Numbered from the stretch's first letter, positions 25,828 through 35,554 are shown. The stretch is 64,000 nucleotides of DNA from Clostridiales bacterium (GCA_004555655.1 SFHJ01000009.1:27285-91284), one strand, 5' to 3'. A program made the numbers and translations. The notes: generated from the sequence alone by a model not told the origin.

Positions 25828-27162
25828 TTAGTCGTCCATGTCCTCAAACGCCTCGAGGCCCTTTTTCGGCTCCGCCTTGCTGTCGCCGTGGCGGACAAAG
25901 AGCATCGTCACAAACGACATCGCCACAAAGAACGCCGCGTACGGGAAGAGCACCTGATAGCTGATGCTGCGCATCAGCGTACCGGCCAGCACCGGCGTGA
26001 CGATCTGCGCGGCCATGGAGGCGGTGTAGTAATAGCCAGTGAATTTGCCGATGTCCGAGCCCTTGCACATCTCGACTACCATGGGAAGCGAGTTGACGTT
26101 GATGGCTGCCCACGCCAGGCCAACCAGCGCAAAGACGAGGAACATGATGGCGTTGATGCTGTCAAACATCGTCGTCAGAATATAGCCCAGCGCAAAGCAC
26201 GCCGCCAGCAGAATGATGCCGCCCTGAATGGTGCGCCTGCGGCCGATTTTGGAGGCGATGGAGCCGATGGGGATGTAGGATACGATGGCGCCCGCCGTGG
26301 CGACCATCAGACAGGTCGAAGCGCCGCCAAGACCCTGCCCCATGACCTCGTCGATATACGTGGTGAACCACGTCGTCACGCCGTTGTAGCCGATGAACCA
26401 CAGCGCGATGGAGGCCAGCAGAAAGCCCAGGCTCTTTTTGACGGGCTTGGGCAGCACTTCGTTGCCCGAGCCGTCGCTCTCGGCCAGGTTCCACTCCGGG
26501 TGCTGCGCCTCAAGCGCCTTGTTCCCGGCGACGAGCTGCGGCTCTTTGATGGTGAGAAACAGCGCGCCCACGGCCACAAACATGATGGCGGCCACCACGA
26601 TGAACAGCGGCTGGTAGTTCACGTGCGCAAGCCCTGCGATCTTCGCGTTCGGATACAAAACAGCCGCCACCGCCAGATACAGCAGGCCGCCGACCGCACC
26701 CATGAGGTTGATGATGGCGTTCGCGCGCGAGCGCAGGGGCTTGGGCGTGACGTCGGGCATCAGCGCCACGGCGGGCGAGCGGTAGGTGCCCATGGCAATC
26801 AGAAGAAGCCCCAGTACAATGACGAACGACACGGTCTTGAACGTAGAAGGCGCCGCGGCGTAGCTGTTGTCCAGCACGGGCAGCAGGTTTAACAAAATGA
26901 TCGCGCAGCCGGTGCCGAACAGGATGTACGGCATGCGCTTGCCGATCTTTGTATTCGTGCGGTCGGACAGCGTGCCGAAAAACGGCAGCAGAAACAGCGC
27001 CAATACGTTGTCCGCCGCCATGATCGCGCCGGAGAACGTCTCGTTCATGTGGAAGGTCTTCGTCAGAATCAGCGGCACGACGTTGTCATACATCTGCCAG
27101 AACGCGCAGATGGACAAAAATGCCAGGCCGACGAGGATGGTACGCTTGTTGTTGAGCTTCAT
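25828..27162 (-). CDS. MFS transporter, SLC45/sugar-porter-like
   Basis: 444 residues with twelve membrane segments. GTLSDRTNTKIGKRMPYILFG after helix 2 resembles the SDRT-x-T-R-x-G-R-R-P motif of SLC45-type and GPH sugar transporters. A polar central loop (about 205-240) separates the halves. Substrate unknown. It lies between a HAD-IIA phosphatase and a GDPD, so uptake of a glycerophosphodiester, polyol or sugar is plausible. An acidic C-terminus ends in EAFEDMDD. Confidence 0.85.
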   Translation of the reverse strand: MKLNNKRTILVGLAFLSICAFWQMYDNVVPLILTKTFHMNETFSGAIMAADNVLALFLLPFFGTLSDRTNTKIGKRMPYILFGTGCAIILLNLLPVLDNSYAAAPSTFKTVSFVIVLGLLLIAMGTYRSPAVALMPDVTPKPLRSRANAIINLMGAVGGLLYLAVAAVLYPNAKIAGLAHVNYQPLFIVVAAIMFVAVGALFLTIKEPQLVAGNKALEAQHPEWNLAESDGSGNEVLPKPVKKSLGFLLASIALWFIGYNGVTTWFTTYIDEVMGQGLGGASTCLMVATAGAIVSYIPIGSIASKIGRRRTIQGGIILLAACFALGYILTTMFDSINAIMFLVFALVGLAWAAINVNSLPMVVEMCKGSDIGKFTGYYYTASMAAQIVTPVLAGTLMRSISYQVLFPYAAFFVAMSFVTMLFVRHGDSKAEPKKGLEAFEDMDD

Positions 27163-27174
27163 GCGGACATCTCC

Positions 27175-27963
27175 TTATAACATAGAATTGAGCACCTCGC
27201 GGATGTTGGGGAAAATATAGCTGGGCGTCACGTGGTATTTTTCAATGTCACTGATCACGCCTTCGCCCGAGAGGACAAACACCGTATCGATCCCTGCGTT
27301 CACGCCGCAGGCAATGTCGGTGTACAGCCGGTCGCCGATGAGACACGTCTCATGCTTCGCGCAGCCGAACTTCTCCATCGCCGCCAGCGCCATTTCCGGC
27401 TGCGGCTTGCCGATGATTTTGGGCCTGCGGCCCGTGGCGGTAAAGAGCATCTCAATGACGCTGCCGCAGTCGGGCGCGCTGCCATACCACGTGGGGCAGA
27501 CCATGTCCGGGTGCGTGGCGATGTAGTCAAGCCCGCGGCCAAGCAGAATGCAGCACGTCTCGAGCTTTTCATATGTCAGCTCCGTGTCGTAACCCAGAAG
27601 CACCGCGGTGATACCGTCCTGCAGCTTGTCTGCCACACACAGGCCTGCCGCGCGCAGCTGCCTTTTGAGCGATTCGGTGCCGCAGACGTAGTATACGGCG
27701 TCCTGGTACGTCTTTTTGAGATACAGGATGGTCGCGTCGGCCGAGGTGAAAAATTCCTCCGGGCTTGCCGCAATGCCCAGCCGCGCGAGCTTTTGTACAT
27801 ACGCGTCGGTGCCGCGCGAGGAATTGTTGGTCAGAAACACATACCGGCCGCCGGACTGCCTGACGTGGCGCAGAAAATCGAGCGTGCCGTCAAAGACCGT
27901 CTCACTCAGGTAGATCGTGCCGTCCATGTCCAGCAGAAACAGCCGCTTGTCTTTCAGGGACAA
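27175..27963 (-). CDS. HAD-IIA family phosphatase (NagD/AraL-like)
   Basis: 262 residues. Motif I FLLDMDGTIYLSE, motif II FLTNNSSRGTDAY, motif III IIGKPQPEMALAA and motif IV CLIGDRLYTDIACGVNAGIDT define HAD-IIA, the NagD/AraL/phosphoglycolate-phosphatase group. Members dephosphorylate sugar phosphates, and some act on glycerol-3-phosphate. The start is a TTG at 27963 behind AGGAGGGGG. It is the first gene of the operon with the MFS transporter and GDPD, with 12 nt to the transporter. Confidence 0.88.
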   Translation of the reverse strand: MSLKDKRLFLLDMDGTIYLSETVFDGTLDFLRHVRQSGGRYVFLTNNSSRGTDAYVQKLARLGIAASPEEFFTSADATILYLKKTYQDAVYYVCGTESLKRQLRAAGLCVADKLQDGITAVLLGYDTELTYEKLETCCILLGRGLDYIATHPDMVCPTWYGSAPDCGSVIEMLFTATGRRPKIIGKPQPEMALAAMEKFGCAKHETCLIGDRLYTDIACGVNAGIDTVFVLSGEGVISDIEKYHVTPSYIFPNIREVLNSML

Positions 27964-27998
27964 TGGAAAAACCCCCTCCTGTGGGAAATCATGGACTC

Positions 27999-28004
27999 AT
28001 TATA
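27999..28004 (-). promoter_or_regulatory. -10 element for the HAD-MFS-GDPD operon
   Basis: TATAAT on the minus strand, about 35 nt before the TTG start. The -35 (TGCAAA at 17 nt) is weak. Confidence 0.4.
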
Positions 28005-28149
28005 AACGATGCCGTCTGTTTTTGCAGCAGTTTTTTCAAACATTTGACTTTCCGTGCTGAATTTTTTACAATAGTGTCTGCTGTACAAGCCGCGCTGCGG
28101 TTTGTGCGTGCGGCGTCTGCCGCACAATTCGTCTGAAAGGAGGCGCGGC

Positions 28150-29184
28150 ATGGAGCGGCTGCCTGAACAACTGGCGGAAAACCTGGTTGCGTGGTTCCGC
28201 GCAGATCACCGCGACCTGCCGTGGCGGCAGGACAAAGAGCCGTACCACGTCTGGCTGTCGGAGATCATGCTGCAGCAGACGCGCGCAGAGGCCGTGAAGG
28301 GCTATTACGCGCGGTTCCTGCGCGAGCTTCCCACCATTGAGGCTCTCGCCCGGTGCGAGCCGGACCGGCTGCAGAAGCTGTGGGAGGGCCTCGGCTACTA
28401 CAGCCGCGTGCGCAACCTGCAGAAGGCGGCGCAGATGATCGTTTCAAGGCTTGGCGGCGAATTTCCGCGCACGGTGGATGAAATTCGCAAGCTGCCCGGC
28501 GTGGGCGCGTATACCGCCGGGGCCATTGCGTCCATCTGCTTCGAGCTGCCCGCGCCCGCCGTGGACGGAAATGTACTGCGCGTCGTCTCACGCGTCATGG
28601 CCGACGGCGCGTGCGTGTCAAAGCAGGCGGTAAAGGACGAGTACGGTGCAAGGCTGGCGGAAATTTATCCTGCCGGCGCGTGCGGCGATTTTACGCAGAG
28701 TCTGATGGAGCTGGGCGCGACGGTGTGCCTGCCGAACGGCGAGCCGCGCTGCGAGGCCTGCCCTGTGGCAGGGCTCTGCCGCGCGCGGTCGGAGGGAACG
28801 CAGAGGCGCTACCCCGTCAAGGAGGCGAAAAAGCCCCGCCGCGTGGAAAAGCTCACGGTCTTTCGACTCGTCTGCGGCGAACGGTGCGCCGTCAGAAAGC
28901 GCGCGGACGCGGGACTTCTGGCGGGGCTCTGGGAGCTTCCGAACGTGCCTGGTTTTTTGGAGGCGCCGGAGGCGCTGGAGCTGCTTGAGACGTGGGGTGT
29001 GCAGCCGCGCGAGCTTGTGCGCATGCACGAAAAGACGCATATCTTCACGCATGTCGAGTGGCAGATGCGCTGCTTTACCGTTCTTTGTCAGAGCGAAGGC
29101 GGGGGCTTTCTCTGGGCGGACCCCGCGCGCTTTGCGCGCGATGTCGCGCTGCCCACGGCGTTCCGCCGGTTCTGGGAGCAATAA
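28150..29184 (+). CDS. mutY: A/G-specific adenine DNA glycosylase
   Basis: 344 residues. It removes adenine mispaired with 8-oxoguanine. EIMLQQTRAEAVKGYY, the helix-hairpin-helix LPGVGAYTAGAI and the catalytic Asp in PAVDGNVLRV are present. The [4Fe-4S] loop is C-x7-C-x2-C-x5-C (CLPNGEPRCEACPVAGLC); the first spacing is one residue longer than the six I recall for E. coli MutY. The C-terminal ~120 residues form the NUDIX-like 8-oxoG sensor. ATG 28150 follows AGGAGGCGCGGC. It is transcribed alone, divergently from the HAD-IIA operon. Confidence 0.93.
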   Translation: MERLPEQLAENLVAWFRADHRDLPWRQDKEPYHVWLSEIMLQQTRAEAVKGYYARFLRELPTIEALARCEPDRLQKLWEGLGYYSRVRNLQKAAQMIVSRLGGEFPRTVDEIRKLPGVGAYTAGAIASICFELPAPAVDGNVLRVVSRVMADGACVSKQAVKDEYGARLAEIYPAGACGDFTQSLMELGATVCLPNGEPRCEACPVAGLCRARSEGTQRRYPVKEAKKPRRVEKLTVFRLVCGERCAVRKRADAGLLAGLWELPNVPGFLEAPEALELLETWGVQPRELVRMHEKTHIFTHVEWQMRCFTVLCQSEGGGFLWADPARFARDVALPTAFRRFWEQ

Positions 29185-29186
29185 AA

Positions 29187-29214
29187 ATCGCCCCGCAGGA
29201 GGTCCTGCGGGGCG
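29187..29214 (-). terminator. terminator of the 29228-30127 gene
   Basis: CGCCCCGCAGGA with TCCTGCGGGGCG around a 2-nt loop. On the minus strand it is followed by TTTTTATT. It lies directly after mutY, whose own transcript may also be stabilised by it. Confidence 0.75.
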
Positions 29215-29227
29215 CAGCTGAATCTGC

Positions 29228-30127
29228 TCAGAAAATGCCTGGGATCAGATTGGAGATTACGAGCCCGCCGGCAAACGAGCAGGCGTTCGCCGCAAACGCG
29301 TAAGCGACGGCCCTGCGTTTGCTGACGGCAGCGCCTTTCTTGAAAAACAGGCGGCTGTACAGGAACGCTTCGAGCGCGAAGACGAGCAGCTCAAACAGAA
29401 TGTAGTACGCGACGAACGCATAATAGCCCTGCCGGAAGCCAATGGCCTCCAGCGCCAGATTCAAAATGATCTGCGTGATGACGTTGATCCCGGCGATGAG
29501 CGGCAGAAGCTTTTTCTGCCGCAGACCGAACGGCAGCGCGACGGCAAGCTCGATGAGAATGGTGATCGCGATGCGGCAGACGAGCGAGAGCAGCGCCCGC
29601 GCGTAGTCATAGTCCGTTTCTGCCGTCAGATTGAACTGCTTCGTGCCGTCGGCATTCAGCACGCTGGCGCGCATCGTGGCGGCATCGACGCTGAAGTAGC
29701 TGTCAAAGGCGTAGCGCTGGCAGATATCGCTGACGGCAAAAGCACCGGATTCAGGGTAGTACAGAAGGATTTTGAACGTCTGCGGCGGGTAGTACGTCCA
29801 GTCCAGCGGCTGCGTTTCGGAGCACTCCCACCACTGCTGCAGAAAGTAAAACCCGTCCGCGTCCTCGTAGTTCACGAATGCCTGCCAGATGGAGCGGCCC
29901 TCTTCGCCGTATTCATGATCGTAGTATTCGCTTACGCCGTCCCACGCCGAGGACGGCCCTGTTGAATCGGTCTTGGAAAGAAGCGTGCCGTAACACAGCG
30001 CATCCGGCATGTTTTCAAAGCGGATATGTACCGACGGCTTCGGCCCGGTGTCGGCGCAGACGGCGGCGGACAGCAGCATTGAGACTGCCAGAACACAAAG
30101 GAATCCATAAAATAGCCGTTTTTTCAT
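29228..30127 (-). CDS. exported/membrane protein with N-terminal extracytoplasmic domain, function unknown
   Basis: 299 residues. Signal peptide MKKRLFYGFLCVLAVSMLLSA, cleavage near AVCA-DTG, then an extracellular domain to about residue 175. That domain is rich in aromatic residues (WQAFVNYEDADGFYFLQQWW). Four membrane helices fill the C-terminal 120 residues. No enzyme motif is recognised. It could be a sensor or accessory membrane protein. GAGG-type ribosome site upstream. It follows the DUF4349-type gene on the same strand and is bracketed by two nearly identical hairpins. Confidence 0.7.
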   Translation of the reverse strand: MKKRLFYGFLCVLAVSMLLSAAVCADTGPKPSVHIRFENMPDALCYGTLLSKTDSTGPSSAWDGVSEYYDHEYGEEGRSIWQAFVNYEDADGFYFLQQWWECSETQPLDWTYYPPQTFKILLYYPESGAFAVSDICQRYAFDSYFSVDAATMRASVLNADGTKQFNLTAETDYDYARALLSLVCRIAITILIELAVALPFGLRQKKLLPLIAGINVITQIILNLALEAIGFRQGYYAFVAYYILFELLVFALEAFLYSRLFFKKGAAVSKRRAVAYAFAANACSFAGGLVISNLIPGIF

Positions 30128-30156
30128 AAAAATACATCCTCTTCCAAACAGAATCC

Positions 30157-30189
30157 AGCCCCGCAGGAGTTCCTGCGGGGCTGTTTTTA
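30157..30189. repeat. hairpin matching the one at 29189-29214
   Basis: AGCCCCGCAGGA with TCCTGCGGGGCT. It shares GCCCCGCAGGA and TCCTGCGGGGC with the hairpin on the other side of the gene. Its T run is on the plus strand, overlapping the stop codon of the upstream gene. Confidence 0.7.
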
Positions 30190-31185
30190 CGTCTGCGGCG
30201 TGTCGCTCTGCTCGGGCGGCTGCTGCTTCGCGCGGCGCTTTTTGATGATGCGGCGCACGACGATGATGGCTGCCGCCACGATCACGATCAGAATGATGAG
30301 CGTGGGCAGCGCCTCGGCCATGCCGATGACAAAGCGCTGCAGGCCGCGCGTGAAGCCTCTCCAGCCGCTTGCAAACGCGTCGGAGAGCTTTTCACCGAAC
30401 GTGCGCTGCACGGGTGCGGTGGGCGTGTAGACCTCGACCTCCTGCAGGTCGACCGAGACGGTGGAGTAGCTGATCTGCATGTCAAGATTTCTGAGGTTGC
30501 GCTCGATGGACTCGATCTCATAGCGCACATCGGCCAGCCGCTGCTCAAGCGCGATGAGACTGTCCACATCCTCACTCTTTTCCAGCATGGAAAGAAGCCT
30601 TTCCTCCTGCGTGTATAGACTCGACAGACGCGCTTCGTAGTCGGTGTACTGGGAGGTGACGTTCTCAGCATACTTACTGCTGGAAATGATGTTGCCGAGC
30701 CCCTGCGTCTGCGTCAGGAATTCCTCGAACCGGGCGCACGGCACGCGCAGCGTGTAGTAGCCCCAGCGGTTCACGACGCGCGTCGTGCCGTCGGACTCGT
30801 AGCTGATATCGCCCGTCACGTCCGAGCGCTCAACAAAGCCGCCGAAGGAGGCTGTCATGCGCTCCAGCGCGGCCACGGCCTCGTCAAATTCCGTGGTCTG
30901 CAGGCTGAGATTGGCCGAGTAGATGATCTTGGCCGTGTAGTCGGAGACGGATTCGTCGTAGCTGATTTCATCCGCGCTGTCGTAACCGGCGGTGGTCACG
31001 CTTCCCGCTTCCGCAGCCGCAGGCGCCTCGGCCGGCATTTCCATCACGGCTTCCTCAGTCATTGCGTACTGCGGTTCGCTGGCCGCCGTGTCATATGCGG
31101 CGGACTTGGAACTGGCCGCACAGCCGATGCACGCCAGCAGCAGCAATGCAGCAAGCGCGAGGGCAAAAAGTCTGGTCTTTTTCAT
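30187..31185 (-). CDS. DUF4349 lipoprotein
   Basis: 332 residues. A signal peptide ends at CIGC with the lipid-modified Cys at 22, followed by a low-complexity Ala/Glu linker. A DUF4349 domain spans about residues 85-255 (IIYSANLSLQTTEFDEAV; YTLRVPCARFEEFL). It contains a coiled coil (about 190-240, LYTQEERLLSMLEKSEDVDSL). A C-terminal membrane helix (about 285-310) is followed by a basic tail RRIIKKRRAKQQ. Function unknown; the domain is frequent in surface lipoproteins. Confidence 0.85.
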   Translation of the reverse strand: MKKTRLFALALAALLLLACIGCAASSKSAAYDTAASEPQYAMTEEAVMEMPAEAPAAAEAGSVTTAGYDSADEISYDESVSDYTAKIIYSANLSLQTTEFDEAVAALERMTASFGGFVERSDVTGDISYESDGTTRVVNRWGYYTLRVPCARFEEFLTQTQGLGNIISSSKYAENVTSQYTDYEARLSSLYTQEERLLSMLEKSEDVDSLIALEQRLADVRYEIESIERNLRNLDMQISYSTVSVDLQEVEVYTPTAPVQRTFGEKLSDAFASGWRGFTRGLQRFVIGMAEALPTLIILIVIVAAAIIVVRRIIKKRRAKQQPPEQSDTPQT

Positions 31186-31276
31186 GAAGATTTCCCCTTT
31201 CTTTTTATTCGGTCATCTTTCAAGACGAAATTTCCAGCCGCGCGTTGCAGGGTTCAGGAGAATCTTTCTATATTTT

Positions 31277-31894
31277 TCAGCTTTTTTCCGGCCCGCTTAC
31301 CACCTCGGCGGTCGTTGCGGATACCTCATAGGCCGTGCGCGTCTCGCTGCGGTCAGGCAGAACCTTGATGTACTCGCGGCTCTGAAGCCTGCCCGTCAAC
31401 GTCAGAAGCGTTCCGACGGCGCAGGCCGCCGTCTGCTGGGCGAGCCTTCCCCACAGAATGCAGGGGATATAGTCCGTGCGGCGGTAGGACCGGTTCACGG
31501 CCAGCATCACGTCGCAGATCTCGCGGCCGAGCGGCGTGCGGCGCAGCACCGGCGGCTTGCAGATCGCGCCCGTGAGCGTCAGCTCGTTTTCGTGCTCCCG
31601 GTCGGTGGTCGTCACGGATTCGGCAAAGACGGAGATGATGAGCTTGCGGCCCGTCTCGGATTTGGAGTTGAACGAGCGGATCTGCCCGGTGACTGCAAGC
31701 TGGTAACCCTGAAACAGGTCGGCGTCCAGCAGCACGTCCTCCGCCGCGACGACGGGCAGCAGGTCGCTCGCGCCCGACAGCCGCGCGACCTCCAGCACAA
31801 AGCGGTAGAATTTTCGTTCGTGGTTCGTATGCGAGAGCACCGGGAGCTCCTGGAGCGTGCCGATCAGAGAAATACGGTTGGCTGTGTTTTCCAT
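31277..31894 (-). CDS. SSB-like protein with two OB folds
   Basis: 205 residues in two similar halves. Residues 1-95 (ISLIGTLQELPVLSHTNHERKFYRFVLEV) and 105-195 (LTLTGAICKPPVLRRTPLGREICDVMLAV) both look like single-stranded-DNA-binding OB folds. The second is the better match to SSB (RTDYIPCILWGRLAQQ). There is no acidic C-terminal tip like that of housekeeping SSB (it ends SGPEKS), so it is unlikely to recruit replisome proteins the usual way. Role unknown, perhaps accessory or competence-related. GAGGTGG ribosome site. Confidence 0.7.
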   Translation of the reverse strand: MENTANRISLIGTLQELPVLSHTNHERKFYRFVLEVARLSGASDLLPVVAAEDVLLDADLFQGYQLAVTGQIRSFNSKSETGRKLIISVFAESVTTTDREHENELTLTGAICKPPVLRRTPLGREICDVMLAVNRSYRRTDYIPCILWGRLAQQTAACAVGTLLTLTGRLQSREYIKVLPDRSETRTAYEVSATTAEVVSGPEKS

Positions 31895-31961
31895 TCTTCC
31901 ACCTCATTTAGTTCGTATGGAAGAATATATGACGCGGCCCTGCGCGATAGTACAGCCCCTG

Positions 31962-33884
31962 TCAGCGCTGCCTGCTGCTGCGTGAAGCGGGCCTTGCGCC
32001 GGCGCGCGCGGGCTTTTTGCCATGCGGCCGCGGCTTTGGCTGCGGTTTTTGCTGCGGGCGGGGCGCTTTTTCCTGCGGTGCGCCCTCGCCCCTGTGCGGG
32101 CGGATGAGGCATTTGGGGCCGAAGCCGATCAAATCCTCGCGCCCGGCTTTTTCCAGCGCCTCGTGCACCAGCTTGTAGTTTTTCGGGTCCTTATACTGGA
32201 TGAGCGCGCGCTGCATCGCCTTTTCATGCGGATTTTTGGGCACATAGACCGGCTCCATCGTTCTGGGGTCGAGCCCCGTGTAATACATGACGGTAGACAG
32301 CGTCGACGGCGTGGGATAAAAGTCCTGCACCTGCTCGGGCTGGTGGCCGGTGTCGCGCAGGTATTCTGCCAGCGCCACGGCCTCGCGCATTGTGCAGCCC
32401 GGGTGCGAGGACATGAGATACGGCACGACGTACTGCTTCAACCCCTCGCGGCGGTTGAGCGCGTTGTATTTCTCCAGAAAGCGCAGGTATACGCTGTGCG
32501 CGGGCTTGCCCATTTTACGCAGCACCGCGTCTGACACATGCTCGGGCGCGACCTTGAGCTGGCCCGAGACGTGATAGCGCACAAGCTCCTTGAAGAACAC
32601 ATCCGAGGGGTCGGCCAGCAGGTAGTCAAAGCGGATGCCGCTGCGGATGAAGACCTTTTTGACGTTCGGCAGCTTTCTGAGCTTGCGCAGAAGCGAAAGA
32701 TAGTCCGAGTGGTCGGCAATCATGTTTTTGCACGGTGTGGGGAACAGGCACTGACGGTTTTGACACGCGCCCTTTGTGAGCTGCTTTTTGCATGCCGGCT
32801 GGCGGAAGTTGGCGGTCGGGCCGCCCACGTCGTGGATGTAGCCCTTGAAATCCTTCTCGCGCGTCATCTCCTGCGCTTCGCGCAGAATCGACTCGTGCGA
32901 GCGGGTCTGGATGATCCTGCCCTGATGGAACGTGAGCGCACAGAAGCTGCATGCGCCGAAGCAGCCGCGGCACGACGTGAGCGAGAATTTGATCTCGGAG
33001 ATGGCCGGCACGCCGCCGAGCTTTTCATACGACGGATGATACGTCCGGCAGTAGGGAAGGCCGTAAATCTCGTCCATTTCCGCCTGCGAAAGGGGGCTTT
33101 GCGGCGGGTTCTGCACGACGAATTCACGTTCGCCGTACGGCTCGACGAGCTGTTTGGCAGTAAAAGGGTCGGTGTTCCGGTACTGCGTGTAGAAGCTGCG
33201 GGCATAGGCGGCCTTGTCGGCGCAGAGGCTTTCATAGGACGGCAGGCGGATGCTGTCCGGCAAAAAGTTCTCCGTGCGCGTCTTGTACACCGTGCCGTCG
33301 ATATGGGTGATATCGCGCACGTCCATGCCGTCGCTCAGCGCGTTTGCCGCCTGCACGATCGCGCGCTCGCCCATGCCGTAGATGAGAAGATCGGCCTGCG
33401 CATCGAGCAGAATCGAACGCTTGAGCCTGTCCGACCAGTAGTCGTAGTGCGCGAGCCGCCGGAGGCTCGCCTCAATGCCGCCGATGAGGATGGGCGTTTT
33501 TTTGCAGCTGCGGCGGATGAGGTTGCAATAGACCACCACCGCGTAGTCCGGGCGCCTGCCCATGACGCCGCCGGGCGTGTAGGCGTCGGTCTGGCGGTGC
33601 TTTTTCGACACCGCGTAGTGGTTCACCATCGAGTCCATGTTGCCGCCCATGACGAGAAAGCCGAGCCGCGGCTCACCGAGGGCCAGAACGGAGGCGGGGT
33701 CTTTCCAGTCGGGCTGGGAGATGATGCCGACCTTGTAGCCCGCGCGCTCAAGCACACGCGAGATGATGGCGTGGCCGAACGACGGATGGTCAACGTACGC
33801 GTCGCCAATGATATAGACAAAATCGCACTGCGTCCAGCCGCGCGCTTGCATGTCGGCTTTGCTGATGGGTAAAAATTCTGGCAT
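31962..33884 (-). CDS. ygiQ: YgiQ-family radical SAM protein
   Basis: 640 residues. The N-terminal UPF0313 domain ([20 protein letters not shown]) is followed by a radical SAM core with the cluster motif [13 protein letters not shown] (CxxxCxxC) near residue 320. A second Cys-rich segment ([21 protein letters not shown]) may bind another cluster, and a basic C-terminal extension is rich in Lys, Pro and Arg. The reaction is unknown. ATG 33884 has GGGAGG upstream; the frame stays open 27 codons further without support. Confidence 0.9.
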   Translation of the reverse strand: MPEFLPISKADMQARGWTQCDFVYIIGDAYVDHPSFGHAIISRVLERAGYKVGIISQPDWKDPASVLALGEPRLGFLVMGGNMDSMVNHYAVSKKHRQTDAYTPGGVMGRRPDYAVVVYCNLIRRSCKKTPILIGGIEASLRRLAHYDYWSDRLKRSILLDAQADLLIYGMGERAIVQAANALSDGMDVRDITHIDGTVYKTRTENFLPDSIRLPSYESLCADKAAYARSFYTQYRNTDPFTAKQLVEPYGEREFVVQNPPQSPLSQAEMDEIYGLPYCRTYHPSYEKLGGVPAISEIKFSLTSCRGCFGACSFCALTFHQGRIIQTRSHESILREAQEMTREKDFKGYIHDVGGPTANFRQPACKKQLTKGACQNRQCLFPTPCKNMIADHSDYLSLLRKLRKLPNVKKVFIRSGIRFDYLLADPSDVFFKELVRYHVSGQLKVAPEHVSDAVLRKMGKPAHSVYLRFLEKYNALNRREGLKQYVVPYLMSSHPGCTMREAVALAEYLRDTGHQPEQVQDFYPTPSTLSTVMYYTGLDPRTMEPVYVPKNPHEKAMQRALIQYKDPKNYKLVHEALEKAGREDLIGFGPKCLIRPHRGEGAPQEKAPRPQQKPQPKPRPHGKKPARAGARPASRSSRQR

Positions 33885-33970
33885 TGGAACACCTCCCGAA
33901 CGTAAGACCATGATAGCAGAAAGCCGCAGAAAGAGCAAGGAAAATGGCCGTGGGAGTTTTTGCAAATAAC

Positions 33971-34001
33971 AAAGCCTGCCCCGCTGTGCGGGGCAGGCTT
34001 T
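33971..34001 (-). terminator. terminator of the first amino acid ABC operon
   Basis: AAAGCCTGCCCCGC with GCGGGGCAGGCTTT around a TGT loop. On the minus strand it is followed by GTTATTT. Confidence 0.8.
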
Positions 34002-34003
34002 GA

Positions 34004-34750
34004 TTACAGAACCTTTGCCAGAAAATCCTGCAGTCTCGGGCTTTGGGGATTTCCGAAGATCGCTTCGGGCGTGCCTTCCTCCACGAGCGTGCCGCCGTCC
34101 ATAAAGAGTACCCGGTCGGCCACCTCGCGGGCAAAGCCCATCTCGTGCGTAACGACGACCATGGTCATGCCGCTTCCGGCAAGCTCCTTCATGACCTCCA
34201 GCACTTCTCCCACCATCTCGGGGTCGAGCGCGGATGTCGGCTCGTCAAAGAGCATGACCTCGGGCTCCATCGCCAGCGCGCGGACGATGGCCACGCGCTG
34301 CTTCTGGCCGCCGGAGAGCTGGCTGGGATAGGCCTCGGCCCTGTCGGCAAGGCCCACGCGCGAAAGCAGCTCCATGGCCTTTTGTTCGGCCTCCTGCCTG
34401 GACTTTTTGAGCAGCTTCACCGGCGCGAGCGTCATGTTTTTCAGCAGCGTCATATGCGGAAACAGGTTAAAATGCTGAAACACCATGCCCATCTTCTGGC
34501 GGTGGAGGTTGATGTTGCAGTCGTTGCCCGTGATATCCGCGCCGTCAAATTTGATGCTGCCGCCGGTGGGCAGCTCGAGCAGATTCAGACAGCGCAGGAA
34601 TGTCGATTTGCCGCTGCCGGACGGGCCGATGACGACGACGACCTCTCCGCGATGGATTTCTGCCGACATACCGTCGAGCGCGCGGATCTCATCCTTGCCC
34701 GTATAATGCTTCTGCAGATTGTGGACGCGGATTAAAACGTCAGTGGTCAC
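34004..34750 (-). CDS. polar amino acid ABC transporter ATP-binding protein (GlnQ-like)
   Basis: 248 residues. Walker [10 protein letters not shown] (about 43), Q-loop [11 protein letters not shown], signature [16 protein letters not shown], Walker [15 protein letters not shown] and the switch His in VVTHEMGF are all present. This is the polar amino acid transporter type. The start is a GTG at 34750 with AAGGAGG 10 nt upstream, overlapping the permease stop by 11 nt. It is the last gene of binding protein-permease-ATPase operon 1. Confidence 0.93.
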   Translation of the reverse strand: MTTDVLIRVHNLQKHYTGKDEIRALDGMSAEIHRGEVVVVIGPSGSGKSTFLRCLNLLELPTGGSIKFDGADITGNDCNINLHRQKMGMVFQHFNLFPHMTLLKNMTLAPVKLLKKSRQEAEQKAMELLSRVGLADRAEAYPSQLSGGQKQRVAIVRALAMEPEVMLFDEPTSALDPEMVGEVLEVMKELAGSGMTMVVVTHEMGFAREVADRVLFMDGGTLVEEGTPEAIFGNPQSPRLQDFLAKVL

Positions 34751-35468
34751 TGCTGCGCAGCCTCCTTTCCAACTTGCCGACCAGCCACGAGAAGAACACG
34801 ACCAGCAGCAGATAGATTGCCGCTACGATGAACAGCGGCATGGCCTGCGAATATGTCTGCGAGCGGATGATTTCACCGCCCTTGGTAAGATCGTTGACCG
34901 CGACGTAGCAGGCGACGGCTGTTTCCTTGATCAGAACGATGAACTCGTTGGCCAGCGCCGGCAGCACGCTTTTGAGCGCCTGCGGAATGACGATATAAAA
35001 CATCGTGGCGACATAGCCGAAACCCAGCGAACGGCCGGCCTCGGTTTGACCGGGGTCGACCGACATGATGCCGCCGCGGATGATCTCAGCCACATATGCC
35101 CCGGAATTGATGCCGAATGTCAGCATCGCCACCGGAACGCCGTCGCGTGCGTTGGAGAAGATGACGAAGAACATGATCATGATCTGAATCATGACTGGCG
35201 TGCCGCGGATGACGGTGAGATAGACGCGGCAGATGAAATCTCCGATCTGCAGCAGCACTTTTCCCACGCCTGGGCGCATTCGCTCGATCGTTTTGTCGTG
35301 CGTAGCGCGGATCACGGCGACGACCGAGCCAATGACAATACCCATCAGTACCGCGACGAGCGCGATCTTGAGCGTATTGCCCAGACCCCCTACGATATAT
35401 TTCCAACGGTCCTTGGTGATGAAGCATTTGATAAACTCATCACGCATCTCCAACAGCCACTGGGCCAA
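34740..35468 (-). CDS. polar amino acid ABC transporter permease
   Basis: 242 residues with about five membrane segments. The family loop after helix 2 is [13 protein letters not shown], and the ATPase-contacting EAA-like loop is [20 protein letters not shown]. The start is read as TTG at 35468 with GAGGGA upstream. It is coupled to the ATPase gene downstream by overlap, and separated from the binding protein gene by a 101-nt gap with a stable hairpin. Confidence 0.9.
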   Translation of the reverse strand: MAQWLLEMRDEFIKCFITKDRWKYIVGGLGNTLKIALVAVLMGIVIGSVVAVIRATHDKTIERMRPGVGKVLLQIGDFICRVYLTVIRGTPVMIQIMIMFFVIFSNARDGVPVAMLTFGINSGAYVAEIIRGGIMSVDPGQTEAGRSLGFGYVATMFYIVIPQALKSVLPALANEFIVLIKETAVACYVAVNDLTKGGEIIRSQTYSQAMPLFIVAAIYLLLVVFFSWLVGKLERRLRSSDH

Positions 35469-35516
35469 TGTGATCCCTCATTTCTGTCTGTACTATCCGG
35501 CAGGGCGGATGACATT

Positions 35517-35554
35517 CCACAGCGGGGCGAGGAGGTCAGCCTCGTCCCGCGTGG
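35517..35554 (-). promoter_or_regulatory. intercistronic mRNA hairpin (binding protein / permease)
   Basis: CCAC-GCGGGGCGAGG pairs with CCTCGTCCCGC-GTGG. It probably protects the 3' end of the binding-protein mRNA or partly terminates, giving more binding protein than permease. Confidence 0.6.
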
